From NCBI GenBank assembly GCA_900104855.1, contig FNSS01000001.1, positions 7,883,001-7,947,000 of the forward strand: a stretch of DNA of 64,000 nucleotides, in the 5' to 3' direction. Both the position numbers and the translations under genes were made by a program. Below are positions 1 to 8,397 of the stretch, piece after piece (the first letter of the stretch is position 1; each line of letters begins with the position of its first letter). Source of the stretch: Rhizobiales bacterium GAS188. GTDB lineage: Bacteria > Pseudomonadota > Alphaproteobacteria > Rhizobiales > Beijerinckiaceae. The notes beneath the pieces were generated by a model, which was given only the letters and a program-made list of their open reading frames with translations, was not told the origin of the DNA and did not search any database.

Positions 1-279
1 GGCCGCCAGCTGAACTTCAACGCCTATGCGGATGCGCGCTCGCTGTTCCGCTACGAGATGCACACCCTGCCCTCGGAAATCGGCGGCGGATCGATCGGCA
101 CCTCGACCTTGTTCGCCGCCTGGAATGCCGCGATCTATGTCGGCCAGATCGAGGATGACCGCCTCGGCCCGGTCGTCGCCAACAGGCAATATCTCGAAGC
201 GACGCAGGCCGTCCTGCAAGCCCATAACGGGCTGTGGTTCAACGATGAATCCTATGTGATCTCGCGGCGGCGCGATTGA
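1..279 (+). CDS. C-terminal fragment of an unidentified protein
   Basis: An open frame enters from the left edge and stops with TGA at 277-279. It encodes about 92 residues ending in SYVISRRRD. The start lies outside the window. I do not recognise a domain with confidence. The mixed alpha/beta character and the position directly upstream of a MetF-like reductase would fit a small one-carbon or methyltransferase-type enzyme, but that is inference only. The stop codon lies 8 bases before the probable start of the next gene, so the two are likely cotranscribed. Confidence 0.5.
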   Translation, partial: GRQLNFNAYADARSLFRYEMHTLPSEIGGGSIGTSTLFAAWNAAIYVGQIEDDRLGPVVANRQYLEATQAVLQAHNGLWFNDESYVISRRRD

Positions 280-287
280 GGTTTGAG

Positions 288-1283
288 ATGGGCGATCGAG
301 CCATGATGCCAGCTTCGCAAGTGCCGCAAGATGTTGTCCCGCCGCAGGCGCAAGACACCGTTCCGACGCAGGCGCAAGATATCGTGTCGCAGATCGTCGC
401 CTTCATGCAGCGAGCGTCGATGGAGGCGACCCGTCCGACCCCGGCCGATGCCGAAATGCTCAGCGCCGTCCTGCCGCACGGCACCGACATCTTCCTCTCG
501 GCCGTCCCCAGGCGCCCGCGCGGCGAGGTGATCGCGGCCGCACGCGCGATCCGCACCGCAGGCCTCAACCCCGTGCCTCATATCGCGGCGCGCGCCTATC
601 CGAGCCTCGAGGCGGCGCGCGAACATCTCGCCCGCCTGCGCGACGAGGCCGATATCCGGGCGCTCCTGGTCATCGGCGGAGACCTCGACCAGCCCGCGGG
701 CGACATCCTCGAGGCAAGGCAGCTGATCGAGAGCGGCGTCCTGCCGGCGCTCGGAATCGAGCGCGTCGGCATTGCGGGCCATCCCGCCGGACATCCGCGC
801 ATGAGCGACGAAGAGCTCGAATCGGTTCTGGTCACCAAGATCGCCGCGGCGCAGAGCTCCGGCCTCGAGGTCGAGATCGTCACCCAGTTCTGCTTCGAGC
901 CGGCGACCATCATCGATTGGATCGCCTGGTTGCGCCGTCGCGGCGTCAACCTGCCGGTCAGGATCGGCCTTGCCGGCCCGACCAGCCTCATGACCTGGCT
1001 CAACTATGCGCGGCGCTGCGGCGTCAGGGCCTCGGCGGAAGGGCTCGCCAGGCGGAGCGGCCTCGTCAAGCATCTCTTCAACGCCGTGGCGCCGGATTCG
1101 ATCCTGCGCGCTCTAGCCCAGGCGCGCCAGGCTGAGCTTCCTTCGACCGATCGCCTTGGCGACGTCTCCGCGCATTTCTACTCGTTCGGCGGCATCGGCC
1201 CCACGGCGCGCTGGGTGGCAAGCGCCATGCACGGCGCCATCACCCTCGACAAGGAAGGCGGCTTCCAGGTCGAGCATGAGTGA
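288..1283 (+). CDS. Methylenetetrahydrofolate reductase-like protein
   Basis: 331 residues, of the MetF/MTHFR TIM-barrel type. Family enzymes reduce 5,10-methylene-THF to 5-methyl-THF using FAD. Seen: an N-terminal stretch on preparing aldehyde- or folate-type substrates (VPRRPRGEVIAAARAI), a central LLVIGGDLDQP strand, and the C-terminal block VTQFCFEPATIIDWI followed by VRIGLAGP, which matches the family pattern TQ-F-(D/E)-W then (I/V)xxGI-P. ATG 288 is preferred; a TTG at 276 would overlap the upstream stop. The protein is divergent from canonical MetF (about 30 extra Gln/Pro-rich residues at the N-terminus), so it may serve a catabolic methyl-group pathway rather than methionine synthesis. 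Confidence 0.75.
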   Translation: MGDRAMMPASQVPQDVVPPQAQDTVPTQAQDIVSQIVAFMQRASMEATRPTPADAEMLSAVLPHGTDIFLSAVPRRPRGEVIAAARAIRTAGLNPVPHIAARAYPSLEAAREHLARLRDEADIRALLVIGGDLDQPAGDILEARQLIESGVLPALGIERVGIAGHPAGHPRMSDEELESVLVTKIAAAQSSGLEVEIVTQFCFEPATIIDWIAWLRRRGVNLPVRIGLAGPTSLMTWLNYARRCGVRASAEGLARRSGLVKHLFNAVAPDSILRALAQARQAELPSTDRLGDVSAHFYSFGGIGPTARWVASAMHGAITLDKEGGFQVEHE

Positions 1284-1309
1284 TCAAGGGCGACGCGCTC
1301 GTGCGCCAA

Positions 1310-1448
1310 CCTTCTCCCGCCCTTTCGCGGGAGAAGGTGCCGAGGCGAAGCCGAGGCGGATGAGGGACGGTTGAGCGCTTCACCGGCGTCCCTCATCCGC
1401 CCTCACTGCGTTCGGGCACCTTCTCCCGCCTCAAGTGGCGGGAGAAGG
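1310..1448. repeat. Family A intergenic palindromic repeat, copy 1
   Basis: About 140 bp. Outer hairpins CCTTCTCCCGC / GCGGGAGAAGG sit at both ends, and a central inverted repeat pairs CGGATGAGGGACG with CGTCCCTCATCCG. The whole unit is close to a long palindrome (GGTGCC on the left, GGCACC on the right). Five other copies occur in the window. It lies between the convergent MetF-like and tetR genes, where its hairpins could act as a bidirectional terminator. Confidence 0.85.
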
Positions 1449-1456
1449 AAGAACCC

Positions 1457-2212
1457 CTACGGCAACGTGCCGCGCAGGATCGTCGCAATCACCTCGCGCT
1501 TCGCCGTCTCGAACTGCGCATCGGAGAGAGGGCGGCCGTCATTGAGCACGGTGATCTGATGGGAGAAATCGGCGTAATGCTGGGTCGCCGCCCAGATCAT
1601 GGAGAGGAGCGTGCGCGGCTCGATCGGGCGCAGCTTGCCGCTCGCGATCCAGCGCTTGAAGATCACCTCGCGGGTCGCGACCCAGTCCCGGAGCGTCGTC
1701 TCGAGGAAGTCCTGGATCACCGACCCACCGCGCATGATTTCGCTCGCCCAGATCTTGGAGCCGAGCGGCTCGACCCTGGCGAGATGCATCTTGGTGCCGA
1801 TATAGCCGGCGAGCGCGGTCGCCGGGTCGTCGCTCTCATCAAGCGCCCCGGCCGCACCCATCCACATCTCGAGGACCCGCTCGATCACGCGCCGGTAGAG
1901 CGCCGCCTTGGTCGGGAAGTAGTAATGCAGGTTGGCCTTGGGGATGCCGGCGCGTGCCGCGATCTCGGCGGTGGTCGCGCCCTTGAAGCCGTGCTCGGCG
2001 AAGACATGCTCGGCCGCGCTGAGGATGGCCTTCTCGTTTTCGGCGCGGATGGATTTGCGGGGCTCAGGACCGACCGCGGCGAGGTGCGGCCTCGACGCTG
2101 CCGCCGCCCTCGCCCCAGAATCAGTATTTGGCGGAGAATCGGCATTTGGCCCGAATTCTGCCTTGGCAGAGTTCCGTCGAGGTTGAGAGCGTCGAAGTTG
2201 AGATTTTGGCAT
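1457..2212 (-). CDS. rutR: TetR-family regulator, RutR-like
   Basis: 251 residues. The HTH lies at about 60-105 (AEHVFAEHGFKGATTAEIAA, then GIPKANLHYYFPTK), the form typical of RutR, the uracil-responsive regulator of pyrimidine catabolism. The C-terminal ligand domain follows. It is divergent from preT, and a RutR-box palindrome lies in the 285-bp gap (2429-2444), so it very probably controls the pyrimidine operon. Odd: residues 1-56 form a low-complexity extension before the DNA-binding domain, longer than usual, partly encoded by two degenerate 19-bp repeats near 2111-2148; no good ribosome binding site precedes the ATG at 2212, so the true start may be internal. Confidence 0.85.
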   Translation of the reverse strand: MPKSQLRRSQPRRNSAKAEFGPNADSPPNTDSGARAAAASRPHLAAVGPEPRKSIRAENEKAILSAAEHVFAEHGFKGATTAEIAARAGIPKANLHYYFPTKAALYRRVIERVLEMWMGAAGALDESDDPATALAGYIGTKMHLARVEPLGSKIWASEIMRGGSVIQDFLETTLRDWVATREVIFKRWIASGKLRPIEPRTLLSMIWAATQHYADFSHQITVLNDGRPLSDAQFETAKREVIATILRGTLP

Positions 2213-2400
2213 GCTCGAATTCTTGGAGAGGATCCCAGGCGAACAGCAGTCGCGAACAGCTATAGCCGATCTTCAGCTTTGACGATCATGCCGCGAACGC
2301 AGACATGCCATCTTATCCAATGGCAAGGCGCAAGTGCCGATCGCTTGCCCCTGGCGCCCACATCGCCCGGCCGCATTGCGTCGAAACACCGTCCGTCCAC

Positions 2401-2428
2401 TTGACAATCATTCTAGCCTATGCAGATT
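2401..2428 (+). promoter_or_regulatory. Possible preT promoter
   Basis: TTGACA at 2401-2406 is a perfect -35 hexamer. At a 16-17-bp spacing the -10 is weak (CAGATT or AGATTT, 2423-2429). The RutR box begins immediately downstream, a good position for repression. Confidence 0.4.
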
Positions 2429-2444
2429 TTGACCAATTGGTCAG
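2429..2444. promoter_or_regulatory. RutR box (operator) upstream of preT
   Basis: TTGACCAATTGGTCAG, with a perfect 14-bp palindrome TGACCAATTGGTCA at 2430-2443. The published E. coli RutR consensus is TTGACCAnnTGGTCAA; only the last base differs. It lies between the divergent rutR-like gene and preT. Confidence 0.85.
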
Positions 2445-2494
2445 GATATCGGCAACATCGAGTCCTCGATGCGGCCGGATCATGCACAATTGCT

Positions 2495-2522
2495 GAATGC
2501 ATGCGAATGAATGCATGCGAAT
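2495..2522 (+). repeat. Exact 14-bp tandem duplication at the preT 5' end
   Basis: GAATGCATGCGAAT occurs twice without a gap (2495-2508, 2509-2522). Each copy contains ATG triplets, so it multiplies possible start codons (2497, 2515) ahead of the homology-supported start at 2536. Confidence 0.9.
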
Positions 2523-2535
2523 TTTGGGGCTTGCG

Positions 2536-3900
2536 ATGAGCGCGATCGACCCTGCTGACGGCATCAAGCCCGGACGGCTTCCGAAGGAGGCCTATGCGAA
2601 GAACTTCGCGGATCTGCACCCGCCGCTCACCACCCACGAGGCCTTCGTCGAGGCCGAGCGCTGCTATTTCTGCTACGAAGCCCCGTGCCAGACCGCCTGC
2701 CCCACGGCGATCGACATCCCGATGTTCATCCGCCAGATCGCGGCCGGCAACGACCATGGCGCGGCCGAGACCATCTTCTCGGCCAATATCCTGGGCGGCA
2801 TGTGCGCGCGCGTCTGCCCGACCGAGACGCTGTGCGAGGAGGCCTGCGTGCGCCAGGCGTCGGAAGGCAAGCCGGTGCAGATCGGGCTGCTGCAGCGCCA
2901 TGCCACGGACGCGCTGATGGCGTCAGGCAGCATGCCGTTCACGCGCGGCGCGCCGACCGGCAAGCGCATCGCCGTCATCGGGGCCGGCCCCGCGGGCCTC
3001 GCCTGCGCCCATAAGCTCTCCGAGCTCGGCCATGACGTCGTGCTCTTCGAGGCCAAAGACAAATTGGGCGGGCTTAACGAATACGGCATCGCGGCCTATA
3101 AAACTGTTGAGGATTTCGCCCAGAAGGAAGTAGAATTCGTCTTGGCGATCGGCGGCATCGAGGTCCGGACCGGACAGGTGCTCGGCGACAATCTCGACCT
3201 CGCCAAGCTGCGCCAGGAATTCGACGGCGCATTCCTCGGCGTCGGGCTTGCGGGGGTGAACAAATTGCGGCTCGCCGGCGAAGGCGCGCTGTCGGGCGTG
3301 CGCGACGCCGTCGACTTCATCGCCGCCCTGCGCCAGGCCGACGACCTCGCGACGATCGCAGTCGGGCGACGCGTCGTGGTCATCGGCGGCGGCATGACGG
3401 CGATCGATGCGGCCGTGCAGTCCAAGCGGCTCGGCGCCGAGGACGTGACGATCGTCTATCGGCGCGGGGAAGCCGAGATGAAGGCGAGCGGCTTTGAACG
3501 CGAATTGGCGCGCACCGACGGCGTGCTGATCCGCCATTTCGCGGCGCCGAAGGCACTCGAGGCCGATGCCGGCCGCGTCACCGGCATCGTCTTCGAGCGG
3601 ATGGCGCCGCAGGACGGCAAGCTCGCCGCGACTGGCGAGAGCTACCGTCTCGATGCCGATATGGTGCTCACCGCCATCGGCCAGGTCTTGTTGCCGAACG
3701 CGCTGGGCGGGGCGGCGAGCCTGCATCTCGAGGGCGGGCGCATCGTGGTCGATGAGGAGCGGCGCACCAGCGTCTCCGGCCTCTGGGCCGGCGGCGATTG
3801 CGTGGCCGGCGGCGAGGACCTCACGGTCTCGGCCGTCGAGGACGGCAAGCAGGCGGCGCTGTCGATCGACCGGACGCTCGCAGCCGCCAAAGCCGGCTGA
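2536..3900 (+). CDS. preT: NAD-dependent dihydropyrimidine dehydrogenase subunit PreT
   Basis: 454 residues from ATG 2536 (ATGs at 2497 and 2515 are in frame, but from memory homologs begin near MSAIDPADGIKPGRL). It carries electrons from NAD(P)H to PreA for reduction of uracil or thymine to the dihydropyrimidine. Seen: an N-terminal double Fe-S domain (CYFCYEAPCQTACP and CARVCPTETLCEEAC), an FAD-binding GAGPAGLACA motif, an NAD(P)-binding GGGMTAIDAA motif, and a C-terminal FAD segment (LWAGGDCV). This is the glutamate-synthase-small-chain fold. First gene of the operon; preA follows after a 66-bp gap. Confidence 0.93.
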   Translation: MSAIDPADGIKPGRLPKEAYAKNFADLHPPLTTHEAFVEAERCYFCYEAPCQTACPTAIDIPMFIRQIAAGNDHGAAETIFSANILGGMCARVCPTETLCEEACVRQASEGKPVQIGLLQRHATDALMASGSMPFTRGAPTGKRIAVIGAGPAGLACAHKLSELGHDVVLFEAKDKLGGLNEYGIAAYKTVEDFAQKEVEFVLAIGGIEVRTGQVLGDNLDLAKLRQEFDGAFLGVGLAGVNKLRLAGEGALSGVRDAVDFIAALRQADDLATIAVGRRVVVIGGGMTAIDAAVQSKRLGAEDVTIVYRRGEAEMKASGFERELARTDGVLIRHFAAPKALEADAGRVTGIVFERMAPQDGKLAATGESYRLDADMVLTAIGQVLLPNALGGAASLHLEGGRIVVDEERRTSVSGLWAGGDCVAGGEDLTVSAVEDGKQAALSIDRTLAAAKAG

Positions 3901-3954
3901 CGCAAAACGACAAGCTGACGCAAGAACGGCAAGCCGACCCAAAACGGCAAGCTA
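3900..3954 (+). repeat. Three tandem ~18-bp units in the preT-preA gap
   Basis: Imperfect units of 18, 19 and 18 bp, each of the form ACGCAA-A-CG-CAAGC (3900-3917, 3918-3936, 3937-3954), fill the gap between the preT stop and the preA ribosome binding site (AAGGAG, 3954-3959). Confidence 0.7.
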
Positions 3955-3966
3955 AGGAGACGGGCC

Positions 3967-5277
3967 ATGGCAGATCTGCGCACCGAATTCGTCGGCATCA
4001 AATCCCCGAACCCCTTCTGGCTCGCCTCGGCGCCGCCGACCGACAAGGCCTATAATGTGGTGCGCGCCTTCCAGGCCGGCTGGGGCGGCGTCGTCTGGAA
4101 GACGCTCGGCGAGGCCGGCCCGCCCATCGTCAATGTCAGCGGACCCCGCTACGGCGCCATCCATGGCCCGGACCGGCGCCTGCTCGGCTTCAACAATATC
4201 GAGCTGATCACCGACCGTCCGCTCGAGATCAATCTGCGCGAGATCAAGGAGGTCAAGCGCGACTGGCCGGACCGCGCGGTCGTCGTGTCGCTGATGGTGC
4301 CCTGCGAGGAAGAGGCCTGGAAGGCGATCCTCAAGCCGGTCGAGGAGACGGGTTGCGACGGCATCGAGCTGAATTTCGGCTGCCCGCACGGCATGTCCGA
4401 GCGCGGCATGGGCGCGGCGGTCGGCCAGGTGCCCGAATATATCGAGATGGTGACGCGCTGGTGCAAGGCGAACACCCGCATGCCGGTGATCGTGAAGCTC
4501 ACCCCGAACATCACCGATATCCGCCAACCGGCACGCGCCGCCAAGCGCGGCGGGGCGGACGCGGTGTCGCTCATCAACACCATCACCTCGATCATGCAGG
4601 TCGATCTCGAGCGCATGACGCCCTCCCCCCATGTCGACGGCAAGGGCTCGCATGGCGGCTATTGCGGGCCGGCCGTGAAGCCGATCGCGCTCAACATGGT
4701 GGCCCAGATCGCGCGCGACCGGGAGACGCACGATCTGCCCATCTCGGCGATCGGCGGCATCACCACCTGGCGGGACGCTGCCGAGTTCATGGCGCTCGGC
4801 GCCGGCAACGCCCAAGTGTGCACGGCCGCGATGACCTACGGATTCCGCATCGTCACCGAAATGATCACCGGCCTGTCCGACTGGATGGACACCGCCGGTT
4901 ACGCCTCGATCGATGAGTTCCGTGGGCGCGCCACGCCGAACTTCACCGAATGGGAGCATCTCAACCTCAATTACGTGGTCAAGGCCTCGATCGACCAGGA
5001 TCTGTGCATCAAATGCGGGCGTTGCTACAGCGCCTGCGAGGACACCTCGCATCAGGCGATCGCGAGCAGCGTGAACGGTGAGCGCAAATTCGTGGTCAAG
5101 GACGAGGAATGCGTCGGCTGCAATCTCTGCGTCCTCGTCTGCCCGGTCGAGAGTTGCATCACCCTGGAGCATCGGACGGTCGGCACCGATCCGCGCACCG
5201 GCCTCGATTATCTGCGCCCGGCCGCCGATTGGACGACGCATCCCAACAACCCGATGGCGAAGCAGGCCGCGGAGTAG
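3967..5277 (+). CDS. preA: NAD-dependent dihydropyrimidine dehydrogenase subunit PreA
   Basis: 436 residues, the catalytic partner of PreT. Residues 1 to about 320 form an FMN TIM barrel of the dihydroorotate dehydrogenase type (NPFWLASAPPTD at the start; GIELNFGCPHGMSERGMG; AIGGITTWRDAAEF). The C-terminus carries two [4Fe-4S] motifs: CIKCGRCYSAC (C347, C350, C353, C357) and CVGCNLCVLVC (C382, C385, C388, C392). The start is fixed by AAGGAG seven bases upstream of the ATG. It performs the first, reductive step of pyrimidine degradation in the cytoplasm. Confidence 0.95.
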   Translation: MADLRTEFVGIKSPNPFWLASAPPTDKAYNVVRAFQAGWGGVVWKTLGEAGPPIVNVSGPRYGAIHGPDRRLLGFNNIELITDRPLEINLREIKEVKRDWPDRAVVVSLMVPCEEEAWKAILKPVEETGCDGIELNFGCPHGMSERGMGAAVGQVPEYIEMVTRWCKANTRMPVIVKLTPNITDIRQPARAAKRGGADAVSLINTITSIMQVDLERMTPSPHVDGKGSHGGYCGPAVKPIALNMVAQIARDRETHDLPISAIGGITTWRDAAEFMALGAGNAQVCTAAMTYGFRIVTEMITGLSDWMDTAGYASIDEFRGRATPNFTEWEHLNLNYVVKASIDQDLCIKCGRCYSACEDTSHQAIASSVNGERKFVVKDEECVGCNLCVLVCPVESCITLEHRTVGTDPRTGLDYLRPAADWTTHPNNPMAKQAAE

Positions 5278-5298
5278 AGCTGTGCTCGGGGCGCTCTT

Positions 5299-5437
5299 CC
5301 TTCTCCCGCCCTTTAGCGGGAGAAGGTGCCGAGGCGAAGCCGAGGCGGATGAGGGACGGTCGAGCGCTTCACCGGCGTCCCTCATCCGCCCTCACTACGT
5401 TCGGGCACCTTCTCCCGCCTCAAGTGGCGGGAGAAGG
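5299..5437. repeat. Family A palindromic repeat, copy 2
   Basis: Same architecture as copy 1: terminal CCTTCTCCCGC / GCGGGAGAAGG hairpins and a central CGGATGAGGGACG / CGTCCCTCATCCG pair. It sits inside the pyrimidine operon, between preA and the amidohydrolase, so it may attenuate or stabilise part of the transcript. Confidence 0.85.
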
Positions 5438-5520
5438 GAAGCGCCCAGCTACAATTGACCCCACCGGAAAACTGGGCATAGCCTCGTTTCGCAACGACCA
5501 ACCGAGCTGAAGGACTTCGC

Positions 5521-6768
5521 ATGGCCGACCTGTCGAACATCCGCATCGATGGCGCCAGGCTCTGGGATTCGCTCATGGAGATGGCGAAGATCGGCGCGAC
5601 GCCGAAGGGCGGCTGCAAGCGCCTGACCTTGACCGATCTCGATCGCCAGGGCCGCGAGCTGTTCACCTCCTGGTGCCAGGCTGCAGGCTGCAGCGTCGCG
5701 GTCGACGAGATGGGCAATATGTTCGCCCGCCGCCCGGGAACCGAGAACGGCTTGCCGCCGGTGATGATGGGGTCGCATCTCGACACGCAGCCGACGGGCG
5801 GCAAGTTCGATGGGGTGCTTGGCGTGTTGGGAGCGCTCGAGGTGGTGCGTTCGCTGAACGACCTCAAGCTCAAGACCCGCTACCCGATCGAGATCGCCAA
5901 TTGGACCAACGAAGAGGGCTCGCGCTTCGCCCCCGCCATGGTGTCTTCGGGCGTATTCGCCGGCGTCTACACCAAGGAATTCGCCTATGCGTGCCAGGAC
6001 CATGACGGGCTGAAGCTCGGCGACGAGCTCGTCCGCATCGGCTTCAAGGGCGAGGAGCCTGTCGGCAAGCGGCCGATCCACGCCCTCTTCGAGCTGCATA
6101 TCGAGCAAGGCCCGATCCTCGAAGCCGAGGACGTCGAGATCGGGGTCGTGACGCATGGCCAGGGCCAGCGCTGGTACGAGATCAAGCTCACCGGCTTCGA
6201 GAGCCATGCCGGGTCCACACCGATGCCGCGCCGCAAGGACGCGCTGCTCGGCGCCGCCCGCATCGTCGAGCTCGTCAACCGCACCGCGCTCGCCAACGCC
6301 CCGCTTGCCGTCGGCACGGTCGGCATGCTCGACGTCTACCCGAATTCGCGCAACGTCATTCCGGGCGAGGTGACGCTCGCCTGCGAGTTCCGCAATCCCG
6401 AGGACGCTGTGCTGACCGCGATGGACGCCGCCTTGAAGGCAGGCGTCGAGGCGATCACCAAGGAGGTCGGACTGAGCTACGATCTCAAGGAGATCTTCTA
6501 TTACCAGCCGGTCGCCTTCGACAAAGGCTGCGTCGCCGCGGTGCGCCGCGCCGCCCAGCATTTCGGCTACACGCATCGCGACATCGTATCGGGCGCCGGG
6601 CACGATGCTTGCTACATCGCGCGCGTGGCGCCGACCTCGATGATCTTCACGCCTTGCGTCGACGGCATCAGCCATAACGAGGCCGAGGACATCAAGCCCG
6701 ATTGGGCGACGGCCGGCGCCAATGTGCTGATGCACGCCGTGCTCGAGAAGGCGGAAGTGCTTGGATGA
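5521..6768 (+). CDS. N-carbamoyl-beta-alanine / N-carbamoyl amino acid amidohydrolase (M20)
   Basis: 415 residues, of the Zn-dependent HyuC/beta-ureidopropionase family. It would hydrolyse N-carbamoyl-beta-alanine to beta-alanine, CO2 and ammonia, the third step of the pathway. Seen: GSHLDTQPTGGKFDGVLG (metal ligands H87 and D98), NWTNEEGSRFAP (E131/E132), the substrate and lid segment FELHIEQGPILE, and GAGHDACYIA near the C-terminus. AAGGA lies six bases before the ATG. Flanked on both sides by Family A repeats. Substrate choice (beta-ureido versus L-carbamoyl) is inferred from the operon. Confidence 0.9.
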   Translation: MADLSNIRIDGARLWDSLMEMAKIGATPKGGCKRLTLTDLDRQGRELFTSWCQAAGCSVAVDEMGNMFARRPGTENGLPPVMMGSHLDTQPTGGKFDGVLGVLGALEVVRSLNDLKLKTRYPIEIANWTNEEGSRFAPAMVSSGVFAGVYTKEFAYACQDHDGLKLGDELVRIGFKGEEPVGKRPIHALFELHIEQGPILEAEDVEIGVVTHGQGQRWYEIKLTGFESHAGSTPMPRRKDALLGAARIVELVNRTALANAPLAVGTVGMLDVYPNSRNVIPGEVTLACEFRNPEDAVLTAMDAALKAGVEAITKEVGLSYDLKEIFYYQPVAFDKGCVAAVRRAAQHFGYTHRDIVSGAGHDACYIARVAPTSMIFTPCVDGISHNEAEDIKPDWATAGANVLMHAVLEKAEVLG

Positions 6769-6787
6769 AGAAGAATGACGCGCGCTT

Positions 6788-6927
6788 CCTTCTCCCGTGC
6801 CTTCACGGGAGAAGGTGCCGAGACGAAGTCGAGGCGGATGAGGGTTCTTCAATAAGTTCCCTCACCCGACCTCGCTGCGCCGGTTCTTGCTAAAGGTTGC
6901 ACCCTCTCCCGTAAGAACGGGAGAGGG
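6788..6927. repeat. Family A palindromic repeat, copy 3 (decayed)
   Basis: The left half is intact (CCTTCTCCCGTG...CACGGGAGAAGG, then the GAGGCGGATGAGGG segment). The right half has diverged to CCCTCTCCCG...CGGGAGAGGG, still a perfect short hairpin. The arms have co-varied, which suggests the hairpin itself is maintained. Confidence 0.75.
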
Positions 6928-6969
6928 AAAGCACGCAGGTTTCAGGCTGAAAATGAGCGGAGGAAGACG

Positions 6970-8397
6970 ATGTCTCTAGTGATCAAGGGTGGCGACATCG
7001 TCACGGCCGATCGCACCTACAAGGCCGACATCCTGGTCGAGGGCGAAAGCATCAAGGCCATCGGCACCGATTTCAGGGGCGATGACGTGATCGACGCCTC
7101 GGGCTGTTTCGTGATGCCGGGCGGCATCGACCCGCATACCCATCTCGAAATGCCCTTCATGGGCACGACCTCGACCGACCATTACGAGAGCGGCACCAAG
7201 GCGGCGCTGTCCGGCGGCACCACCATGGTGGTCGATTTCTGCATCCCCAATAACGGCCAGAAGCTCATGGATGCCTGGGCCGATTGGGACAAGAAATCGA
7301 AGACCGCCTGCACCGATTACGCCTACCACATGTGCATCACCTACTGGACCGACAAGGTGCGGGACGAGATGGCCGAGGTGGTCAAGCGCGGTGTCACCAC
7401 CTTCAAGCATTTCATGGCCTATAAGGGCGCGCTGATGGTGAATGACGAGGAGATGTTCGCCTCCTTCCGCCGCTGCGCCGAGCTCGGCGCCATGCCGCTC
7501 GTGCATGCCGAGAATGGCGATGTGGTGGCGGCTCTGCAGGCCAAGCTCCTGGCCGATGGGATCACCGGCCCCGAGGGCCATGCCTGGTCGCGCCCGCCCG
7601 AGGTCGAGGGCGAGGCGGCGAACCGCGCCATCATGCTCGCCGACATGGCCGGCGTGCCGCTCTACATCGTGCATGTCTCCTGCATCCCGGCCCATCATGC
7701 GATCGCGCGGGCCCGCGCCGAGGGCAAGCGCGTCTATGGCGAGCCGCTGATCCAGCATCTGGTGCTCGACGAGACGGAGTATTTCGACAAGGATTGGGAC
7801 CACGCGGCGCGGCGCGTCATGTCGCCGCCCTTCCGCAACAAAGAGAACCAGGAGGATCTGTGGAACGGGCTGCGCGCCGGCTCGCTGCAGGTCGTCGCCA
7901 CCGATCATTGCGCCTTCACGACGGAGCAGAAGCGCTTCGGCCGCAACGACTTCACCAAGATCCCGAACGGCACGGGCGGGCTCGAGGACCGCATGCCGGT
8001 GCTGTGGACCTATGGCGTCGGCACCGGCCGCCTCACCATGAACGAATTCGTCGCCGCGACCTCGACCAATATCGCCCGCATCCTCAATCTCTTTCCGAAG
8101 AAGGGCGCGATCTCGGTCGGCTCCGATGCCGATATCGTCGTCTGGGACCCGAAGGCCGGCAAGACCATATCGGCCAAGACGCAGATGTCGGCGATCGACT
8201 ATAATGTCTTTGAGGGCGTCAAGGTGACGGGCCTGCCGCGCGCCACGGTTTCGCGCGGCGAGGTCGTGTTCGAGGGCGGACAGATGAACGCGAAGCCCGG
8301 CCGCGGCAAGTTCGTGGCGCGCCAGCCCTTCCCGGCCGCGGCGCGCGCCTTGGCCGAATGGAAGAAGCACGCCGCCGTCGGCAAGATCGCGCGCTGA
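6970..8397 (+). CDS. hydA: Dihydropyrimidinase (hydantoinase family)
   Basis: 475 residues. It opens the dihydropyrimidine ring to the N-carbamoyl-beta-amino acid. Seen: DPHTHLEMPF (metal ligands H56, H58), the FKHFMAYKG block with the expected carboxylated K146, HAENGD (H179), HVSC (H235) and VATDHCAFTTEQK (D312), all in the usual order and spacing for this amidohydrolase family. GGAGG is six bases upstream of the ATG. The stop overlaps the next start (TGATG), so the ABC transporter is translationally coupled to it. Confidence 0.95.
   Translation: MSLVIKGGDIVTADRTYKADILVEGESIKAIGTDFRGDDVIDASGCFVMPGGIDPHTHLEMPFMGTTSTDHYESGTKAALSGGTTMVVDFCIPNNGQKLMDAWADWDKKSKTACTDYAYHMCITYWTDKVRDEMAEVVKRGVTTFKHFMAYKGALMVNDEEMFASFRRCAELGAMPLVHAENGDVVAALQAKLLADGITGPEGHAWSRPPEVEGEAANRAIMLADMAGVPLYIVHVSCIPAHHAIARARAEGKRVYGEPLIQHLVLDETEYFDKDWDHAARRVMSPPFRNKENQEDLWNGLRAGSLQVVATDHCAFTTEQKRFGRNDFTKIPNGTGGLEDRMPVLWTYGVGTGRLTMNEFVAATSTNIARILNLFPKKGAISVGSDADIVVWDPKAGKTISAKTQMSAIDYNVFEGVKVTGLPRATVSRGEVVFEGGQMNAKPGRGKFVARQPFPAAARALAEWKKHAAVGKIAR

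Noticed and set aside
3952-5385. Long open frame of 477 residues antisense to preA
   Set aside because: Arg/His/Gly-rich composition without domains, lying entirely opposite a clearly conserved enzyme; an effect of high GC content.
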